A stretch of DNA of 40,564 bases from Flavobacteriales bacterium. GTDB lineage: Bacteria > Bacteroidota > Bacteroidia > Flavobacteriales_F > PHOS-HE28. A program made the position numbers and the translations under genes. Shown here piece after piece: positions 25,108 to 36,900 of this stretch. Under the pieces are notes generated by a model that saw only the letters and a program-made list of their open reading frames with translations, searched no databases and was not told where the DNA came from. The stretch's first letter is position 1, and each line of letters opens with the position of its first letter. The stretch is taken from positions 1-40,564 of the forward strand of contig JAGNSU010000021.1 in NCBI GenBank assembly GCA_017987895.1, written 5' to 3'.

Positions 25108-27001
25108 CATTGGTCAGGTCCTTGTCACCGATCACCATGAACTCGGTGCGGCGGTTCTGCTGGTGGCGTTCTTCGTCGCATGGTACGCCATCGCCGCAGT
25201 GGTTCACCAGTTTCTCCTCGCCGAAGCCTTTCGCGCGCACGCGGTCGGGATCGGCGCCGTGGCGGATCAAGAAATCCACCGCACTGTTCGCGCGGGCATC
25301 GCTGAGCACCAGATTGTAGAGTTCACCCCCTCGCGCGTCCGTATGCGCGCTCAGTTCGAAGCTCAAGTGCTCGTTGTCATTGATGAGGCGGACCACCCGT
25401 TCCAACTCTTCCGCAGCATCCGGGCGGATGTCCCATTTGTCATAGTCGTAGTAGATATTGTTCAGCACGAAGCTCTCGCCTACTTGTGCGCTCTTCAGGT
25501 GAAGGTCCTGGTGCAAGGTGTCGGATCGCACGAGACCCTTGGTGCTGAGGTCCACGGTAGTGGCTAGATGGTCCTTGTGCTCGGCGCGCAGTGTGTAGTC
25601 GGTATTGGGTTTCAAAGGGAACCCGAAGGTGCCATCCGGACCGGTAATGCTGGAGACATCGTCGCCGTGGCTCAGATCGGTGAGGGTCACCGACGCGTTC
25701 GGCAGGAACATGCTGGGATCATCGAACACCGCACCTTCCACATAGAAGATCGGCTTGTTCGCCCAGAACACATAGACCTGATCGAGGCTGTCCCGGTTGC
25801 TGCTCAGGTACCCGCCTTCGGTGGTGCTGTCCAACACCATCGAGAAATCATCATGCTGGGTATTGATGGGCGCGTTCATGTTCATCGGATCGCTCCATCG
25901 GCCTTCTTGCTCGTGTGTTTCGAAAATATCCAGACCACCCATGTTCTCGTGGGCCGTGCTCGAGAAATAGAGCGAGGAACCGTTGATCACGGGGAAAAGC
26001 TCATTGCCCGCGGTGTTCACAGCTGAACCCAGGTTCTCCGGTTCCGACCAACCGGTGCCATTGTCACGGCACCGCCAGATGTCCGTGCCGCCGAGGCCTC
26101 CGGGGCGATCGCTCGCGAAATACAGCATCTTGCCGTCCAAGCTCAAGGCCGCGTGGCCGGTGCTCCAATATTCGTTGTTGTAGGCGAAGGCGCGCAGGTC
26201 GGTCCACCGTCCAGTGCTGTCCTGGGTGGCGCGGAAGAGCATGAGATGACTTGTGTTCCCATCGTCCTTCCGCAACTTGCGTTTCACGTAGTTGCTACGT
26301 GTGAAGTACAAATGCCGGCCGTCCGGGGAAAGCACAGCGGGCCCTTCATGGAACGCACCGTTCACCAGACCAGGTAGCGGCTGCGCTCCGGTCCAAGACA
26401 CTACGGTCTTCTTCTCGCTGTAGTAGAGGTCCAGAAAGGACATGCCGTTCCAAGGGTTCGCGTTCAAGCTGGCGACCTTTTTTTCGCCGGCGATCAGCAG
26501 GCCTTTGCGGAACGGAACGGCACTGAACGCGGTGGTGATCCCTGGAACGTTCAATCGATTCACGATGAAACGGCCGCTGTCCGCGAAGAAGGATCCGTAG
26601 CTCTGGGTGGAAGCGTACAGGTCCAGAGCCCGGCCGTTCTCCGGGGTCTCATGCAACACCCGAAGAAAGAGTTCCGCAGCGGCTTCAGGTTTGCCATTGC
26701 CCATCAATACTTCGCCATATTTCAAAGCGGTATCACCGATGATGGGGTGCGCGGCATCGGCCAGGGCATAGTGCTTTTCCGCTGACACAAGATCGCTATG
26801 GCGACGGCAGGCATCGGCCAAGCGCAAGCGCGCAGGGCGCATTTCGTGGTGGCGGAGCACCTTGCCGTAGAAGCGTTCCGCACGCGGATACTGCATGAGG
26901 CCGTACGCCTGATCCCCTTTCTGCAGGTTGTAGCTGGCGCACGAGGAGAGAAGGAGTGCCGCAACGAACGGGAGCGATGTGTTCCGGGGGAGCTTCATCA
27001 T
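25100..27001 (-). CDS. PorE-like OmpA-family outer-membrane lipoprotein (T9SS-associated)
   Basis: The 633-residue protein has a lipoprotein signal peptide with lipobox LSSC (C21). It then shows a TPR-like helical region (about 25-135), a WD40/PD40-type beta-propeller (about 170-420; repeats of the type SPDGRHLYFTRSN, SLDGKMLYFASDRPGGLGGT and NGSSLYFSSTAHENMGGLDI), a carboxypeptidase-regulatory-like beta-sandwich (about 428-505) and a C-terminal OmpA domain (about 513-625; SAHTDARGG, LSDARANSAVDFLI, AKGFGEEKLVN and NRRTEF). OmpA domains bind peptidoglycan through such Asp and Arg residues. This order is that of PorE, which anchors the P. gingivalis T9SS. Its ATG directly follows the stop of the PorP/SprF gene (TAG|ATG), so it is probably part of the adhesin operon. 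It may be a module-specific paralogue, not the core PorE. Confidence 0.88.
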   Translation of the reverse strand: MMKLPRNTSLPFVAALLLSSCASYNLQKGDQAYGLMQYPRAERFYGKVLRHHEMRPARLRLADACRRHSDLVSAEKHYALADAAHPIIGDTALKYGEVLMGNGKPEAAAELFLRVLHETPENGRALDLYASTQSYGSFFADSGRFIVNRLNVPGITTAFSAVPFRKGLLIAGEKKVASLNANPWNGMSFLDLYYSEKKTVVSWTGAQPLPGLVNGAFHEGPAVLSPDGRHLYFTRSNYVKRKLRKDDGNTSHLMLFRATQDSTGRWTDLRAFAYNNEYWSTGHAALSLDGKMLYFASDRPGGLGGTDIWRCRDNGTGWSEPENLGSAVNTAGNELFPVINGSSLYFSSTAHENMGGLDIFETHEQEGRWSDPMNMNAPINTQHDDFSMVLDSTTEGGYLSSNRDSLDQVYVFWANKPIFYVEGAVFDDPSMFLPNASVTLTDLSHGDDVSSITGPDGTFGFPLKPNTDYTLRAEHKDHLATTVDLSTKGLVRSDTLHQDLHLKSAQVGESFVLNNIYYDYDKWDIRPDAAEELERVVRLINDNEHLSFELSAHTDARGGELYNLVLSDARANSAVDFLIRHGADPDRVRAKGFGEEKLVNHCGDGVPCDEERHQQNRRTEFMVIGDKDLTNAR

Positions 27002-27934
27002 CTAGAAGTAGCGAGGTGACTTGATACGGATCGGGTCCTTGCCGAGATCGATGCCGAGCATCACTTCATGCGACCCTCCGCTGAAGCTGCGGAGCATGGA
27101 GGTGGTCATGTCGTACGCGTAGCCCACGCGGAACATCGGCGTGATCTGATATTCCAGCATGCCCACGAACGCGTCACCCGTGCGGTACCCCGCACCCAGC
27201 CATAGTCTGTCGCGGACAAGGACATTGCAGTTCAGGTCGACCTCCGGTGGCGCGTCCGGCTGGTATTTCACCAGCACCGAAGGCTTCAGGTCGAAGTTCT
27301 CGTGGAGGTGGAAGACGCGACCGGCGTGCAGGTAGAAGTGCTGAGTGAAATAGTGGTCCAGCGTGCTGGCGGCGGCGGCGCTCACTTGGCCATCGGCAGC
27401 ATAGATGGTGGGCACCGAGAGCCCCACATAGGTCAGTTCGTCGTGCCAGAACACACCGAATCCGAACTTGCCGACCATGGCGTTCTTGATGCGTTGTTGG
27501 TAGACATCGTCGTTCGCGTCCCAATAGACCAGTTCGCTGATGTTGGCCGAGTAGACCGAGAGCCCCGCGCGCAGGCCGAAGGCCAGGCGGCTCGTCTCGC
27601 CGGTGCGGATGCTATAGGCGTAGTGACCGGAGATGTCCAGGTCACGACTTATTCCGATCCGATCATGTACGATGGAAAGCCCGAGGCCCATGCGGTTGTT
27701 CCACAGCGGACCGTCGATCGCGAGCATGCTGGTGCTCGGCGCTCCGGCCATATTGGTCCACTGTTCGCGGTGCAGTACGCTGCCGCTCACATAGGGGTGG
27801 CTGCCAGCATACGCAGGGTTCAGGAAGAGCCCGTTGAACATGTACTGGCTCACCATCACCTCCTGTTGGGCCTGCACGAGCAGCCCGCACGTAGCGGTGA
27901 CAGCGAGCAGGAAAGGGCGGATCAGGGTGCGCAT
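27002..27934 (-). CDS. PorP/SprF-family outer-membrane protein
   Basis: The 310-residue protein has a signal peptide (cleaved near VQA/Q24) and then the family hallmark QYMFNGLFLNPAYAGSHPYV near 31-50 and REQWTNMAGAPSTSMLAIDG near 57-76. Alternating strands of an outer-membrane beta-barrel follow (GLGLSIVHDRIGISRDLDIS; RLAFGLRAGLSVYSANISEL), ending LGIDLGKDPIRIKSPRYF. In Flavobacterium johnsoniae SprF is needed for secretion of the SprB adhesin. Family members are often encoded next to cargo with type B C-terminal domains. Here the gene follows the giant adhesin by 36 bp and abuts the PorE-like gene, so it is the likely dedicated partner of that adhesin. Confidence 0.92.
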   Translation of the reverse strand: MRTLIRPFLLAVTATCGLLVQAQQEVMVSQYMFNGLFLNPAYAGSHPYVSGSVLHREQWTNMAGAPSTSMLAIDGPLWNNRMGLGLSIVHDRIGISRDLDISGHYAYSIRTGETSRLAFGLRAGLSVYSANISELVYWDANDDVYQQRIKNAMVGKFGFGVFWHDELTYVGLSVPTIYAADGQVSAAAASTLDHYFTQHFYLHAGRVFHLHENFDLKPSVLVKYQPDAPPEVDLNCNVLVRDRLWLGAGYRTGDAFVGMLEYQITPMFRVGYAYDMTTSMLRSFSGGSHEVMLGIDLGKDPIRIKSPRYF

Positions 27935-27970
27935 GGGGAAGTTGGTTTACGGGATCGGGTCGTGGTTCGT

Positions 27971-30900
27971 TCAGCGGCGCAGGTCCACATAGTTCTGCAG
28001 GGTTTGGCCGCCTTTGTTCAGGGTGAGCACAACGAAGTAGGTGCCGTTAGGCAGGATCTCGCCCTCCTGGTTCTCACCCGCCCAATCGTTGGCGTAGTTC
28101 ATGCGGTCGTACACCACGTTGCCCCAGCGATTGAAGATGGTGATGTGGTTCTCCTTGAAGGCTTCGAGCCCATGCACCACGTATTGGTCGTTGCTGCCGT
28201 CATTGTTCGGCGTATAGCCGGTGGGCATCACCAGGTCCATGGGTTGGTCAAGGGTGAATTCCAGCGTCAAGCTGCATCCGTTCGCGTCGGTGATGATCAC
28301 GCTGTAGGTGCCAGCATCGAGACCATTGTTCATGGCGGAGGTCGCTCCGTTGCTCCATTGGTAGGTATATGGCTCCGTGCCGCCCGAGGGGGCCACGCTG
28401 ATACTGCCGTCCCCGCTTCCGTAACCGCTCAGGTTGAAGCCGCTCGGGTATTCCAGCACCAGGCTATCCGCGGTGATCTCGCTGCCTTGGCCGACGATGT
28501 AGGTGTTCGTCCATGAACAACCCGCCGCATCCGTGATGGCGATCACATAGGTGTTCGATGCAAGGCCGGATAGGTCCTCGGTGTTCGCACCGGTGCTCCA
28601 ATCGAAGAGGTATGGTGCGGTGCCGGACAGCACGCTCAGGTCGATCGCGCCGATGGTGCTTTCGTTGCAGGCGTTGTTGGTGACCGCGGCATCCGCGATC
28701 AAAGCGGGGGATCCGCTCACCATAGCGCTGTCCGGAAGCGTGCAACCGTTCACGTCCGTGATCATCACGACGTACGTCCCCGGGAGCAAACCACTGATGT
28801 CTTCTGTCTGCGCACCATTGTTCCATTCGAAGGTGAAAGGTGCGCCACCGCCTTGCACGCTGAGGTCCACGCTTCCCCCGCTCGCGCCGCAATCCGCGGA
28901 GGTGGTGCTCGTGCTCGCATCCAAGGCTGGTGCGGCGATCACATCGGTGCATGCCTGGACGCTGCAACCGTTGGCGTCCAACAAGCTGAGGCAGTATGTG
29001 CCGGGTGCGAGATCAACGATCATGCTATCGCTACTGCTGTATCCGTTCGGTCCGATCCAGACATAGGTGTAGCCGGGAACGCCACCTGTGAGCGCGAGCG
29101 CGATGCTGCCATCGCTCGCACCAGCGCAACTGGTGTTGCTTCCGCTCGGGAATGCGAAGGGAGTGAGCAGTGGATCGAGCGGATCGGGCGCGGTCACCAC
29201 GACGTCTTGGATCAACACGCAACCGTTCATGTCGGTCGCGGTCAGCGTGTAGGTGCCGGCCGCTAAACCGCTCAGGCTATCCGCAGCGCTGCTGAAGCCG
29301 TTCGGGCCGCTCCAGTTCAGGAGGTATCCGTTGTTGCCACCGGACACTTCCACGGAGATCGTTCCGTCGGCACTTCCGTCGCAACTGGTGTTGAGGCCTC
29401 CGTTGTATTGGCTCAGCGTGAGTTGCGCCGCGAGGGCGCTATCCGGTTCGGTCAGCGTGATCGTCGCTGGGAAAGTGCATTGGTTGGAGTCGGTGATCAC
29501 GAGATCATAGGTGCCGGCGATCAAGCCGCTGATGTCCTCTGTGCTGTATTGCGTGCTGTCCGGCCCGCGCCAATCGAAGAGATAGGGCGCGGTGCCGCCG
29601 GTCACGGTGAGGTCCACACTGCCATCGCTCGCGCCAATACAACTGATGTTCGTACCGCTGGCGAAGAGCGAGGCGATCATGAAAGGATCGATCTGCGAGG
29701 TCGGTCCCGTCAATGTGAACGTGCTGTCCAAGGTGCAGCCGTTCGCATCGCTGAGCGTCACCGTATAGTCCCCGGCCACCAGGCCGCTGAGGTCGGTGAT
29801 GTTGTTCGCCGCGAATCCATTGGGGCCCGTCCACACCACGTTCACCGGTGCCGCGCCGCCGTTCACTTGCACTTCGATCACACCCGTACTGTCTCCGACG
29901 CAAGGGATGTTCAAGCTGCCGTAGGTGCTCAGGTAAGCGTTCAGATCCATGGCCGCGCTCGCGGTAATGGTCGCCGTCCAATTGCCCGTGCAGGTCCCTG
30001 CATCGCTCACGCTCACAGCATAGTTGCCACCGCTCAGGTTGCTCAGGTCCTCGTCGGTGCTGGTGAAGCCGTTCGGTCCCGTCCAGGAGAAAGTATACGG
30101 CGCTACACCACCAGCGAGGCTGAGGTCGACGGCGCCGTCGTCCGTTCCATCACAGATATTGCCGCTCACGCCGAGCGTCGCCGTCAGTGCGATCGGGGCG
30201 GCGAGTGCGATGGTATCCGAGCTGGTGCATCCGTTCCCATCGATGATGGAGTATATGTACGCTCCAGCTCCAAGCCCGCTGATGTCCTCCGTCTGCGAAC
30301 CGAAACCGTTCGGTCCGCTCCAAGAGGTTTGGATGGGTGTCGTGCCCCCGGTCACCGTCAGGCCGATGGTGCCATCGTTCACGGCGCAGCTGATCTGGTA
30401 GCCATTGCCAGCATCGCTCAACACGTCCACTACGTTCAGCGGTTGCGGCTCCGTCAAGGTGATGCTGCTCGATGCGGTGCATCCGTTGTCATCCGTCACG
30501 GTCAGTGTGTAGGTGCCAGCCTCCAAGCCGCTCAAGAGAGCATTGTTGCTGCTGAAGCCGTTGGGTCCGGTCCAGGCGTAGCTCAGGTTGCCCGTGCCAC
30601 CGCTGGCCTGGGTGGATATCGAACCGCTGTTGCCACCCGCACATGGAACATTGTAGCCGCTGTTGAATTGAGAGGCGTTCAGGCTAAGATCGATCGGCGG
30701 AGGCGTGGTGATGTTCACTTGACCGAACGCCTTGCATCCGTTCGCATCGGTGATGGAGTAGGAGTACACCCCTGCGGCAAGACCGCTCAGGTCCTCCTGT
30801 CCGCTCACGAAGCCATTGGGCCCGGACCACAGGATCCCATAGGGCAGCGAGCCCCCGGTGATCGTTAGGTCGATCGTGCCGTCCGCAGCACCGAAGCAAC

Positions 30901-33900
30901 TCACGTTGGCGTTGCCACCATACATACTGGTGGTCACCGTCGCATCCACGGGATCCGGTGCCGTCAGGGTGATGTTCGCATCGGCCGTGCAGCCTACCGC
31001 ATCGGAGACTTCGACGGAGTAAGTGCCCGGTTCCAGTCCAGTGAGGTCCTCGCTGATCGCGGCGAACCCGTTGGGGCCGCTCCATGAGATGGTATAAGGC
31101 GAGATACCACCTACGATCGTGGCATCGATGCTGCCGTCAGGCGTGCCCGCGCAACTCGTGTTCACGCCACCGGAGAAGGTGCCGGCCACCAGACCGACCA
31201 CTACGGGTGCCGCACTGGTGAGGGTGTATTGTCCCAAGGTGCTACAGCCGTTCGCATCGGTGAGTATGATGGCGTATTGCCCACCGGTAAGTCCGCTGAT
31301 ATCCTCGCTGCTGGCGGTGAAGCCGTTCGGTCCGTACCAGTCGAACGCGTAGCCGGGCGTACCGCCGGTTACGGTCAGGTCGATGTTGCCGTCGTCGGAG
31401 TTCGCGCAGCTGGTGTTGAAGCCGCCCGGGAAAATGCCGATGAGTTCGGTGAGAACGAAGATCCCGGGTTCATCCACATCATGGAATTGCATTGACCCGC
31501 AACCGTTCGCATCGGTGATGGTCGCGATGTACACACCGGCGAAGAGGTTCGTGATATCCTCGTCCGTACCGTTGAAACCGTTCGGTCCGCTCCAGGCAAT
31601 GTCATACGGTGCGGTCCCACCCGTCACGGTCATATCCACCGCGCCCGTGGCTGTACCCTGGCAAAGCGCCGTGGTGATGGAAGCGGTCGAGCCGATGGGT
31701 TGCGGCTCGTTCAACATGAAGAACGCGCCCGCGCTGCAACCGTTCTGGTCCATCACGAGCACTTGATAGAACCCTGCGTCAAGGCCGCTCAGATCCTCGT
31801 TCGTGCTGGTGAAGGCGTTGCTGCCCGTCCATTGGAACTGCAGGTTGCCTGCGCCTCCGGCCAAGGTGAGGTCGATGCTTCCGTCGTTCGCACCGTTGCA
31901 TGAGATCGCGTTGCCCCCGATGAAGCTGCTGACCGCGGAGGTCAGATCCAACGGTGCGGGCTCGGTCAGCGTGCTGATGATGCTGGTGGTACATCCGTTC
32001 GCATCCGTGATCAGTGCCGTATAGGTGCCTGCACCAAGTCCAGTGGGATCGGTCGCGTTGGAAGTGAAGCCGTTCGGCCCGCTCCAGAGCACGGAGTAGG
32101 GTGCGGTACCACCTTGGATGTCGAGGTCGATGCTGCCGTCGCTGCCGCCGTTGCAGGCGATCGCGTCACCACTGTTGGTCTGGGATACCGTTACCGCGCT
32201 GGTCAGCACGGGTGGTTCGTTGAGCGTAACGCTCGCACTGGCCAGACAACCGTTCAAGTCGGTTACACTGATCGTATACGTGCCGGCGCTCAAATTCGTC
32301 AGGTCCTCCGAAGTAGCGCTGAAGCCGTTGGGACCGCTCCACGAGATGGTGTAATTCGGTGTGCCTCCACCGATCGTGGCATCGATGCTTCCATCACTGC
32401 CGCCGATGCAGCTAATCTGTCCGTTCCCATGCTGGGCCGCGACGTTGATGATGTGCAGCACGATCGGTTGCGACAGCGTGTAGGTCTGAAGGGTTCCGCA
32501 ACCGTTCGCATCGGTGACGGTGAGGTAGTAGTCGCCTGCGGCCAGCCCGCTGATATCCTCGCTCACGGCTGTAAAGCCGTTCGGTCCGGTCCAATTGAAC
32601 AGGTAGGGTGCCGTGCCGCCTGCGGTGGTCACGTCAATGCTGCCATCCGTGTTGCCGGAACAACTCACACCACTTCCGTTGAAGTCGCTGAGCGTAGCGG
32701 TGATGTTGAACATACCCGGCTGGTTCACATCGAAGGACTGCTGAAGCGTGCAGCCGTTCGCGTCTGTAACGAGGAGGGCGTAGGTCCCTGCGGCAAGTCC
32801 GGTGATGTCTTCACTCGCGGCTGAGTATCCGTTCGGGCCGGACCATGCATAGAAGTATGGCGAACTACCGCCGGTGATGCTCACATCCACGGCTCCATCC
32901 AAAGCGCCCTGGCATGCTGCTGTGGTGATGGCGGCACTGGCCTGAAGTGGGCTGGGTGCGCTGAGAACGAAGGTGGCGCTCACGGTGCAGCCATTGCCGT
33001 CGCTTACTGTCAGGTAGTAGTTGCCCGCGTCCAGGACCGAGATATCCTCGATGCCCGTTACCTGTCCGAAGTCGTCCGTCCATGTATAGTTGTAAGGGAA
33101 CGTGCCTCCGGATACCGTCACGTCGATCCATCCATCCGCACTGGTCGGGCACGATACATTGAACGCTCCGAAGCTGCTGATGGTCGAGGCGATCGCGAGC
33201 GGCGCTGCAGGGCCGGTGATCGTCACCGGCAAGAACTTCGGAATACCGCAGCCGTTGTTGTCGGTGATCGACACGGTCCAAATTCCGGCGCTCAGTCCCG
33301 TCGCCGTGTTTCCGGACTGGGGTGGGGCGGTGTTCCATAGCACGGTATAGGATCCACTTCCACCGCTGATATCCACCGTGGCATAGCCGTCCGCACCGCC
33401 GAAGCAGCTCACGTTGGCGTAGCTCTCAACGAACGTGTGCAGGGGCGCGATCGGCTGCGAAATGGTGATGTTGGTGCTCGTCGTGCAGCCATTGGCATCC
33501 ACTACTTGAGCGGTGTAGGTGCCTGCGGGTACGTTCAGCAGATCCGCACCGTTCACGATCGGGTTCGTGTTCCAGGTGTAGGTGTAGGGTGCAGTACCAC
33601 CTGCGGCGATCACCGAAGCGGCTCCGGTCGATGCGCCATGGCAGAGCACATCGCTCACAGTGGTAAGCTGCACGCTCAGCGGCGCGCTGGGACCGTTGAT
33701 CGTCGCGTTCAAACTTCCCGTGCAACCGTTCGCGTCCTCTACCACCACCGCATAGGTGCTGGCGCTCAGGCCAACGGCCGTGGCATTGGTCTGCGGGGGC
33801 ACCGTGTTCCAGGTATAGGTGAACGGTGCCGTGCCGCCGCTCGCCGAGACGGATGCTTGTCCGTTCGCACTGCCGAAGCAGCTCTGATCCGTGATGTTAA

Positions 33901-36900
33901 GCAGCGACACGCTCAACGCGCCGGTCGGAGAACCGATGATGGCTTGTGCGGAGGCGTTACAGCCGTTGCCGTCGGTGATCGTTACGGTGTAGGTGCCAGG
34001 GGCGGATCCGCTCAGCCCAGCGCCGTTCTGCACCGGAGAAGAGTTCCAGACGTAGTCATACGGAGCGGTTCCTCCGAACGCCTCCGCGGTAGCGGCTCCA
34101 TCCTGCGCGCCGAAGCAACTGACACCGTTCAAGGATGCGATGCCTGCGGAAAGTGCTTGCGCGGGTTGCGCGATGGTGGCGCTCACGAGCGCGCTGCACC
34201 CGTTGGCATCTGTGATCGTGCAGAGGTAGGTACCTGCCGCCAGACCGGTCGCTGTCGCATTGCCTTGTGCCGGTGAACTGTTCCAGAAGTAGGAATAGGG
34301 TGCGGTGCCCAAACTCGCGCTCACAGTGGCGCTGCCGGTGGCGCTGCCGAAGCAATCCACGTCGGTGGTGGTGGTCAGCGATGCGCTCAACGATCCGGCG
34401 GGCGCGGTGATGGTAGCGTCCACGGTCGTAGTGCAACCGTTGACGTCGCTGATAGTGCATGTCCAAGTGCCCGCGCTCAAGTTGGTCGCGGTGGCGTTCG
34501 CTTGCGCAGGCGCGGTGTTCCAGCTATACGTGTAAGGCAATGCGCCGCCATTGGCGTTCACGGCGGCGCTGCCGGTGTTCCCGCCGCAGGCCACATTGGT
34601 TTGCCCGCTGATCGAAGCGTTCAAGGCGGCCACGGGTTGTGCGATCTGCACCGAGGCGTTCGCAGCACATCCGTTCGCATCCGTGACGGTACAGGTGAAG
34701 TTGCCTCCAGGAAGACCGATAGCTGTGGCATTGATCTGCACAGGCGTGCTGTTCCAATTGTAGAGATAGGGCGCCGTTCCACCGATCGCATCCACCGTTG
34801 CACTACCCGTGCTGTTGCCGAAGCACAGTACGTCCACGGTGCTGGCGATCGAAGCGCTCAGCGCCGCAGCGGGTTCGGTGATCGTCGCGTCAACGGACGT
34901 GCTGCATCCATTGGCATCGGTGATCGTGCAGGTGTAGGTGCCTGCGAAGAGGTTGCCAGCGGTGGCCGTAGCCAGGACCGGTGAGGTGTTCCACGCGTAC
35001 TGGTACGGCGCGGTGCCGTCGCTCGCGTTCGCGGTGGCGCTGCCCGTGTTGTTGCCGTGGCAGAGCACGTTCGTCTGCGCGCTCACATTCGCGGTGAGCG
35101 CGGCCAGCGGTTCCGTGATGGTAACGTTCTGCTGCGCGGTGCAACCATTGGCGTCGGTCGCCGTCACCGTCCAGGTGGCGGCGCTCAATCCAGCCGCGTT
35201 CGGTGAGGTTTGCGCGGGTGTGCTGTTCCAGTTATATGCGATGGGGGCAACACCGCCCGTGGCATTGGCCGTAGTCGTTCCCGTTGCGGTCCCGAAGCAG
35301 AGCACTTGGCTTCCGGCACTGGCAGTGAGAGCGATGGCGGATGGTTCGACCAATGGGATGCTCTGCGTAGCGCTGCATCCGTTCGCGTCCGAGACCGTGA
35401 GTTCGTAGGTGCCGGCGATGAGCGTACTGATGTCCTCGTTGCTGCTGCTGAAGCCCCCCGGACCGGTCCAACCGATGTTGAGCGGTGCTGTGCCACCGGT
35501 GATGGTGGCATCGATGCTTCCATTGCTACCGCCGTTGCAGGTGATGCCAAAACCGTTGCCCATGTCCGTGCTGGTCAGCCCGAGCACGAAGGGTTGCGGC
35601 GCGTTCAACGTGAACACTTGAGAGGTGGCGCATCCGTTGTCATCGGTCACCACGAACGTGTAGGTGCCGACTTCGAGCCCGCTGATGTCGATCGTGCTGT
35701 TGGTATAACCACCGGGACCTGTCCACGAATAGTTGTAGGGGGGCGTCGCACCGCTCACCGTCATATCGATGCTGCCGTTCGTTCCACCGGCACAACTCAC
35801 TTCCACACCCCCGGTATAGCTGCTTGTGATGCCGCTCACAGTGAAGAGCCCGGGTTGGTTCACGTTCCACGTGGTGGTATGCGTGCAACCGTTCGCATCG
35901 GTCACGACCAATTGGTAGACGCCCGCTTGAAGCGAGGACACATCCTGTGAACCGGCCGTAAAACCGTTCGGGCCGGTCCATGCATACGAGTAGATCCCCG
36001 TGCCACCGGTCACCGTGGCGTCCACGGCACCATTGTTCGCGCCCTGACAGGCCGCTGGGGTCACATTCGCCGAAACGCTCAGCGCAGCGCCTGGCTGGTC
36101 GATGGTCACGTTGGCCGTCGTCGAGCAACCGTTCGCATCCGTGATCGTGCAGGTATAGCTGCCGGAGGGCAAATTGTTCGCGGTCGCAGTGGTTTGCACT
36201 GGGGTGCTGTTCCAGCTGTAGGAATACGAAGTGGTTCCACCGCTCACGCTCACCGTCGCACTGCCCGTGTTGTTGCCATGACAGAGCACGTTGGTGCTGG
36301 CGCTGATGTTCGCGCTTAATGCACCGCTCGGTTGCGAAATGGTCACGCTGGCTGTCGTGGTGCAGCCGTTCGCGTCGGTGATGGTGCAGGTGTAGTTCCC
36401 GGCCGGCAGGTTGATCGCGCTCGCCGTGTTCTGCACCGGGCTGCTGTTCCAACTGTAGCCGTACGGGCTTGTTCCTCCGTTCACGCTCACTGTGGCCGCG
36501 CCGGTCGTGTTACCGAAGCAGAGGACGTTCGTGCTGCTCGCGATGATCGCGCTGAGCGGAGCGCCCGGCTGTGTGATGGTCACACTTGCGCTCGTGGTGC
36601 ATCCGTGCGCATCGGTCACCGTGCACGTCCATGTGCCAGCAGGCAAATTGGTCGCGGTGGATGAGGTCTGTACAGGGCTCGTGTTCCAACTGAAGGAGTA
36701 CGCGGTGGTTCCTCCGCTCACGGTCACGGTGGCACTTCCCGTGCCCCCGTTGCAACTGATGTTGGTCTGCGAAGCAATGGATGCGCTGAGCAGTACGGGT
36801 TGCGTCACCGTCCAGCTTTGGGTCAGATCGCAGTCGTTCGCATCGCGCAACCACAACGTGTAGGTGCCGGCCACCAGCCCGCTGAGATCTTCATTGCTCG

